Shown here one piece after another: positions 60,401-64,000 of a DNA stretch of 64,000 bases. Position 1 is the stretch's first letter; each line of letters starts with the position of its first letter. Source of the stretch: a virus. The position numbers and the translations under genes are program-made. The stretch covers positions 1-64,000 of the IMG/VR virus record IMGVR_UViG_3300023178_000023, one strand, 5' to 3'. The notes beneath the pieces are model-generated. The model was not told the origin of the DNA and made no database searches. It worked only from the letters and a program-made list of their open reading frames with translations.

Positions 60401-61955
60401 TGTAGCAATATTTAAACCTCTTTCTGGATTTGCAAAAAATCTAGTAAACCAACAAAGAGTGAGAATAATTCACGTTACTCCTGTAACAGCTACATATTCT
60501 GCTGGTTCAAATATTCCAGTAATAGCACTACAGGCCGCTGGATCAATTACTGGACCGGTAACTGGATTGACAGATGATGTAAATGCAGAAATTGTTCCAA
60601 TCCCTTACGCACAATTGGGCGGAAGCACAGCAGGATTTATTACAGACTATTCTGGTTTATCAGAAGCAACTCCAACCAATAATGGATTTATTACTGGTGG
60701 CAGCGGTTTTACTGACATGTTTATTACTGCTCCAGGCTCTGGAACTTTAGATATGGCTGTGGGTGATATGATTACAACTAAACAAGAAGCTGTCAAAGTT
60801 GATGCTACATATCTTGGAGCGCCAGGAGCGCCAATTGAGGGTTATAGAGTTGATGCTATTGTTGATACTTTCTCAGAAGGTGATGGTTTCATTTATGAAT
60901 ATGCATGGGAAGGTGCTGGATTTGGTAACACATATACAAACTTCTATGGAAGATCTGGTACTTCATCCAACCCACTATTTGAAGTAAATAGATTGAAAAT
61001 ATTTGTTGATGGTGCAGAAGCAGATGCTGCTGTTTTCGGACAAAACTATACTATCAACTCAGCGGGAGAAGTAGAGTTTGGTACAACTAATAAGAGTTTG
61101 GAATACTTTGGTGTTGAGAAACCAATGTATGCGTATAACTTGACAAACGACACATGGACTTTCAATGAAGTAATTGAAAATGGAACAGTTGTAAAACTTT
61201 CTTATGAAAACTATAATGATATCGAAGAAAGAGATACAGGTAAATCAACATACTTGATTAAAGTTCCAGAGGATAGAGATATTCCAAGCATTTGGAATGA
61301 TATTCACAGAGTTGCCAAAGGTATCTACAGATTCTGTGTCAGAGAAGCCGATGTGTTCAAACCTTGGGATTATCATGTATCTGCTGTAATTCCACAAGTA
61401 GATAGCCCTGCATGTATTAACCCTGTAGAACAGTTGTCAATTACACAAGACAAGACAGTTATCTTTAACTTCCCAACACCTCTTGCATCACAAAGATTTA
61501 TCTATAGTGATGCTGAAATGGACTTGATTTGTGTCGCAGGCGCAGACAGTTCAACTCAAGGTGGTATTATCAAAACTGCTTCTACAAAGTATGACTTGGA
61601 TGCTGCACAAATCTCTGCGGTTACTGATGGACATACTCCAGGCACTGAAAATATATCAAGCAATGGAGATAAAATGAATTTCCGTCAACCATATGATTGG
61701 CACAACACTCACCAAGGAGTTCACTCAGCTACATTGGCTACAAATGGTGGAGTTGCATCTTTTAGAGATGGAGCTGTGGCTGTTGATACCATTTCGAACT
61801 CAACACACAGAACATATGTTGGTATGATGAGTACAAAACCTTTTGGTAACGGCATGAGAATCTTTATCTTAACAAGAGGTGGGCCAGTTAGACCACAATA
61901 TAGTGACTATACTCCAAGAGATATTAGAGCAGAAAACGAAAATACATTTACATAA
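57453..61955 (+). CDS. Paralogous structural protein C, 1500 aa
   Basis: Same N-terminal signature (GGFSIQRNEMVSMQQQKHRQ) and shared core (LATDLCLHPYGNYYSSAFST; SYRLTC motif as AYRLTCTDHGTGLFLFDQAS; DDYAWFVVQRHV) as protein B, with the C-terminal KPWDYHVSAVIPQVDSPACI then SQRFIYSDAEMDLICVAGAD and GNGMRIFILTRGG. It has extra beta modules at about 60-320 (GGYGYAPSTTFNV-type) and a variable insert at about 690-1270. Presumed exterior virion component. A terminator follows. Confidence 0.7.
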   Translation: MATSLATEFLSGGFSIQRNEMVSMQQQKHRQKFQFLNSFNQTYTRLDRPAQGEFDRIRPYSLSSEKRQFIGGTVTTVTTPLTQTYRNGNQKAQLGGITLNSQGGIVTLNVLSGGYGYAPSTTFNVIFRGGQPDVGTFEQCYATAQSDGEGRIVSVDIQVTGLNYDETTGAEITAEIDESPTIGQFYVSFFDGVGAITGVDIESGNTGHRPGVYFVEAGTVAVGVGEDGVTPNASAGSGGTFQVHVDNSGAVIKVVPLTFGQDYLVGNEITIPATRLGNNGTQLTPVTDLVISVSSVVDADQFALDYGTVTWRSETFQVGDTVVLEYFIDTSRDTRAVDGVLRTLATDLCLHPYGNYYSSAFSTVQQRNAVLTWDAAPTYGVTTFTATLTDAVSGFALTADTGFQPGDVGKRIIEPNKTGAAKIISVDAAGVATVTMDNVLEPDTREVNAFESSTKTTYSVGEWRLAIATSEFESQPYNIIYPYLNSDATSPIPIAVDGQQNHRDVKTCINRIGDMFIVESEKATDLLSSKADINSATSAIPSSVSLTQPVKDARKPQKWRMRFFYDQRDEYLYVNIATSLQIKDNGDLTKGQGRDGIKQAVFRQPGELSEIYYNFSNDTNKAKSGWFRRQGKTTDDIESGYPLAYRLTCTDHGTGLFLFDQASVDQDDDYAWFVVQRHVNNVSGRIEFEDGKSPVHCLYSPSTRPEETSNYNVGFFAEVDEDLDVISGQTTITSKSLEELQIYDVNGRLLKPGLPVDVSIVTDSSPVEFRTTPYSGGPKYLAPTLAAGGVAGVGPYDGISFVDTATLGTDSTTGYTIINDQVLMPAITGGATGTYEDLAISKSAGFTGATITDRTQFSLNFAKGYGTTFVPVGQFITALEQTNRFTANVDEDIAKTAADIGDSRTVVAKAGFTIGGLDNFNAARNQMTGPARLGLTPSRIRHRSRSGVDTYLEVSDFQFLDKTEIAPRVNPNGKARELPVVSSVAIFKPLSGFAKNLVNQQRVRIIHVTPVTATYSAGSNIPVIALQAAGSITGPVTGLTDDVNAEIVPIPYAQLGGSTAGFITDYSGLSEATPTNNGFITGGSGFTDMFITAPGSGTLDMAVGDMITTKQEAVKVDATYLGAPGAPIEGYRVDAIVDTFSEGDGFIYEYAWEGAGFGNTYTNFYGRSGTSSNPLFEVNRLKIFVDGAEADAAVFGQNYTINSAGEVEFGTTNKSLEYFGVEKPMYAYNLTNDTWTFNEVIENGTVVKLSYENYNDIEERDTGKSTYLIKVPEDRDIPSIWNDIHRVAKGIYRFCVREADVFKPWDYHVSAVIPQVDSPACINPVEQLSITQDKTVIFNFPTPLASQRFIYSDAEMDLICVAGADSSTQGGIIKTASTKYDLDAAQISAVTDGHTPGTENISSNGDKMNFRQPYDWHNTHQGVHSATLATNGGVASFRDGAVAVDTISNSTHRTYVGMMSTKPFGNGMRIFILTRGGPVRPQYSDYTPRDIRAENENTFT

Positions 61956-61976
61956 TATAAAAGTATCATAGTTTTA

Positions 61977-61984
61977 GATAAATA
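61977..61984 (+). promoter_or_regulatory. Weak late-promoter-like motif
   Basis: GATAAATA differs from the late motif at the first base. The terminator stem follows directly, so promoter function is doubtful unless transcription starts inside the stem. Confidence 0.3.
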
Positions 61985-61985
61985 A

Positions 61986-62012
61986 GGGGAGGCACTTAGC
62001 TTCCCCTTTTTT
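61986..62012 (+). terminator. Rho-independent terminator after the paralogue array
   Basis: GGGGAGGC (61986-61993) pairs with GCTTCCCC (61999-62006) with one G-U, a 5-base loop and six T afterwards. Confidence 0.85.
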
Positions 62013-62025
62013 GTTGCAGAGAAAA

Positions 62026-64000
62026 ATGTCAGTCGTAAATATATTTTTATTTAGAGATATAGTAAAAGTTAAGATTGGAATAGGTTCGCCTTCCAATCCT
62101 GGCACTCCTACGGATGGTCAAGAGATCTCCGAGGGAAACATAACATATGTTTACAATGCGTCTACAACAAATTGGGATATTACAACAAAAACAAATCAAG
62201 TTTTTGTGTCAGGATTATCTTCTGCTATAACTATAAATTTTTCAGCCGGTGATATTATAAAAAATGGTAATAGTGTCGGAACATCTACCACAGTAGATAA
62301 TGGAGATACCGTTAGGCTTTCAGTTACAAGTCCTGTATTAAATACGGTGAACAATTATACGTTCACTGCTGATTCTACAACATTAGAATTTAATGTGGAA
62401 TTAAATGATCCAGTAACCGCAAATTATGATGTAGAAAAAGCCGAAACAATTTCTAATAACGACGACTTAGAAAAAGAAGATGAAAATGTAAATTTAATTT
62501 CTGGTGCAACAGAAAATTTATTTCAGAATATTGCAAAACAGACTCAAACAACAGAGCGTGATGCTCTAATAGTAAAAGATACTATTGAAAAATATGTACA
62601 AGAAAGAGTTGGTAGTAATTTACTTGAGCCAGATTTTGCAGATATTGATATTATTACTGAAATTGCAAAGTTAGAAGGAATCAATCTTGAATTTATTGCT
62701 GACATAGAAACTATTACTCTAAGAGATTTTATTTTAGCATATCTTCAAGATACAGAACTGAAAACTTTAGAATATACTCCTACAGAAGAAACAGTAGAAG
62801 AAAAATCTCAAGAATCTATTGAAGAGGAAGAAACTTTACAAACTTCTGAAACCGAAAAATCAGAAGTTTTAGAAACAATTTCTACTACAGATGCTTCTTT
62901 GTTGGAAACATCTGATAGCGATTCTTTATTAGAAACTAATCTAATTGAAGATTCAGAAACCATTACTTCTTTAGAAACTGCAAGTGCGGAGATTACAGAG
63001 ATTATATCTGCAAAAGATGCGGAGATTAATAATGTTACAGACACTATTGAGACAACACAGACATCTACATTTGAAGATATTGAAGAGATCTCTTCTCAGG
63101 AGACTTCTACATTAGAAGAAACGGAAACAATAACAACTTCTGAAACAGACAAGGCAGAAGAGACAGAGTTTGTTTCATTCACAGAAACTTCTACTCTAGA
63201 AGAAACCGAATCTACTTCAATCACAGAAACTTCTACTCTAGAAGAAACCGAATCTACTTCAATCACAGAAACTTCTACTTTAGAAGAAGTAGAGGATGTT
63301 TCATTTACTAATATTGAAGCTGATGAAGTTCTTGAGCAGGCCAATTTACTAGAACAAATTAAAAACGAGCTTCAAGAACTCACAGAAACGAAACAATCTG
63401 AAATACTAAGTGAACTAGAAAATATTTTTCTGAATAATTTAGAAAATTTTTCTGAACAGATTACGGTAGATTTTATATCTCAAAATTTAGCAGATATTTT
63501 AGAGAAAGAAAATTTATCAGTACCAGAATTCAATAGTTTTGAAGAATTACAACAGTTTCTTCAAAATGAATTAGATTCTACTACCGAGATCACTTCTCTG
63601 CGTCAACTGAATTTAGGAGAAATTGATGAAATAATTTCCGTTTCTCTTCAGGAAACATTTACGGATAGCGTAGTCGATTCTTTATTGGACACGCCTATCA
63701 ATGAAATAATAGATTCTGTTGAATTTGCAGATCCAAACATACTGAATGAAATTGAGACTTTTATAGAAACTAATTTCCCTCAAGCTTCTATAGAAGAAAC
63801 CACAACATTTATAGAACCAAGAGAAAGTTCAAACGAAGCTGAAACAGTAGAAGCACAAGAAAAAATTACTGGTGCGACAGAACTTGTTTCTGGGGTTGAT
63901 GACACTGATGATTCTTCAGTAAGTTCTGCTGTAAGCACAGATACTTCAGTAGAAGATTCTTCTTTAGAAAATGCAGCAAATCCTGATCAAACCGAGGATT
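62026..64000 (+). CDS. Partial acidic Thr/Glu/Ser-rich repeat protein (runs off right edge)
   Basis: Open from ATG 62026 (GAGAAAA upstream) to the window end, 658 codons without a stop. Residues 1-130 are beta-rich, like an Ig-type domain (GLSSAITINFSAGDIIKNGN; NNYTFTADSTTLEFNVELND). From about 140 on it is very acidic and low in complexity, with many LEETE, TSETE, TETSTLE units that become tandem repeats at 63181. Few aromatic or basic residues. It looks disordered or rod-like, perhaps a giant virion or surface protein. The full length is outside the window. Confidence 0.75.
   Translation, partial: MSVVNIFLFRDIVKVKIGIGSPSNPGTPTDGQEISEGNITYVYNASTTNWDITTKTNQVFVSGLSSAITINFSAGDIIKNGNSVGTSTTVDNGDTVRLSVTSPVLNTVNNYTFTADSTTLEFNVELNDPVTANYDVEKAETISNNDDLEKEDENVNLISGATENLFQNIAKQTQTTERDALIVKDTIEKYVQERVGSNLLEPDFADIDIITEIAKLEGINLEFIADIETITLRDFILAYLQDTELKTLEYTPTEETVEEKSQESIEEEETLQTSETEKSEVLETISTTDASLLETSDSDSLLETNLIEDSETITSLETASAEITEIISAKDAEINNVTDTIETTQTSTFEDIEEISSQETSTLEETETITTSETDKAEETEFVSFTETSTLEETESTSITETSTLEETESTSITETSTLEEVEDVSFTNIEADEVLEQANLLEQIKNELQELTETKQSEILSELENIFLNNLENFSEQITVDFISQNLADILEKENLSVPEFNSFEELQQFLQNELDSTTEITSLRQLNLGEIDEIISVSLQETFTDSVVDSLLDTPINEIIDSVEFADPNILNEIETFIETNFPQASIEETTTFIEPRESSNEAETVEAQEKITGATELVSGVDDTDDSSVSSAVSTDTSVEDSSLENAANPDQTED
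63181..63306 (+). repeat. 42-base tandem repeat in the acidic protein
   Basis: Unit of 42 bases encoding TETSTLEETESTSI: copies at 63181-63222 and 63223-63264 are identical, and a third from 63265 diverges halfway. A weaker related copy lies at about 63102-63150. Recent slippage or unequal recombination is likely. Confidence 0.88.

Noticed and set aside
63181-63306. Minus-strand serine/valine frames in the acidic repeat gene
   Set aside because: Antisense of the Glu/Thr/Ser repeats; the plus frame is open for the full 1975 bases.

Overview
The window is about 64 kb of a T4-like myovirus (contractile-tailed phage) with low GC. Three observations point to an alphaproteobacterial, probably marine, host: a circularly permuted two-piece tmRNA of the alphaproteobacterial type, a DUF1127 gene, and a virion gene set that looks like the marine branch of the T4 superfamily. 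The assignment rests on the gp33-gp59-gp32 trio and the run of baseplate genes gp4, gp2, gp54, gp26 / gp48, gp53, gp27, gp5, gp25, gp6, gp7, gp8. The major head genes (gp20-gp23) and the polymerase genes lie outside the window.

Region 1 (1-5.7 kb) is an early accessory region. A leftward set of small genes includes a stand-alone sigma-70 region 4 protein. A rightward set includes a half-size Na+/phosphate cotransporter, an HExxH metalloprotease, an RMF-like protein and many unknown small ORFs. Strong sigma-70 promoters (TTGAC-N17-TATATT type) recur here, three as near-identical copies. Region 2 (5.7-10.6 kb) holds six tRNA genes (Arg, Gly, Pro, Asn, Thr, Leu), two unexplained structured non-coding segments between them, a SET-domain gene, a Mom-like DNA-modification candidate, an M15 endolysin and the permuted tmRNA. 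Region 3 (10.6-17.35 kb) holds an exported protein, a zinc-ribbon protein, PhoH, a PD-(D/E)XK nuclease, two small membrane proteins, the replication/late-transcription trio gp33-gp59-gp32 and a DUF1127 gene.

Region 4 (17.35-23.1 kb, minus strand) reads gp4, gp2, gp54-like, gp26, then a downstream reading frame reachable by a predicted -1 frameshift, an EF-hand-like membrane protein and a 902-residue probable tape-measure protein. Region 5 (23.2-64 kb, plus strand) holds the baseplate hub and wedge genes and then very large fibre/adhesin-type genes: a DUF4815 protein, a glycine-rich fibre, three tandem paralogous structural proteins, and an acidic Thr/Glu/Ser repeat protein that runs off the window.

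The genes work together as follows. Early genes use host sigma-70. Late genes carry the T4 late motif TATAAATA and would need gp33 and the clamp (gp33 is present here). The tRNAs and tmRNA support translation. PhoH and the Na/Pi transporter suggest adaptation to phosphate limitation. The strongest novel items are the phage tmRNA, the gp26 frameshift, the coexistence of gp33 with a separate sigma region 4 protein, and the two structured RNAs in the tRNA array. All function calls come from reading motifs; no database search was run.
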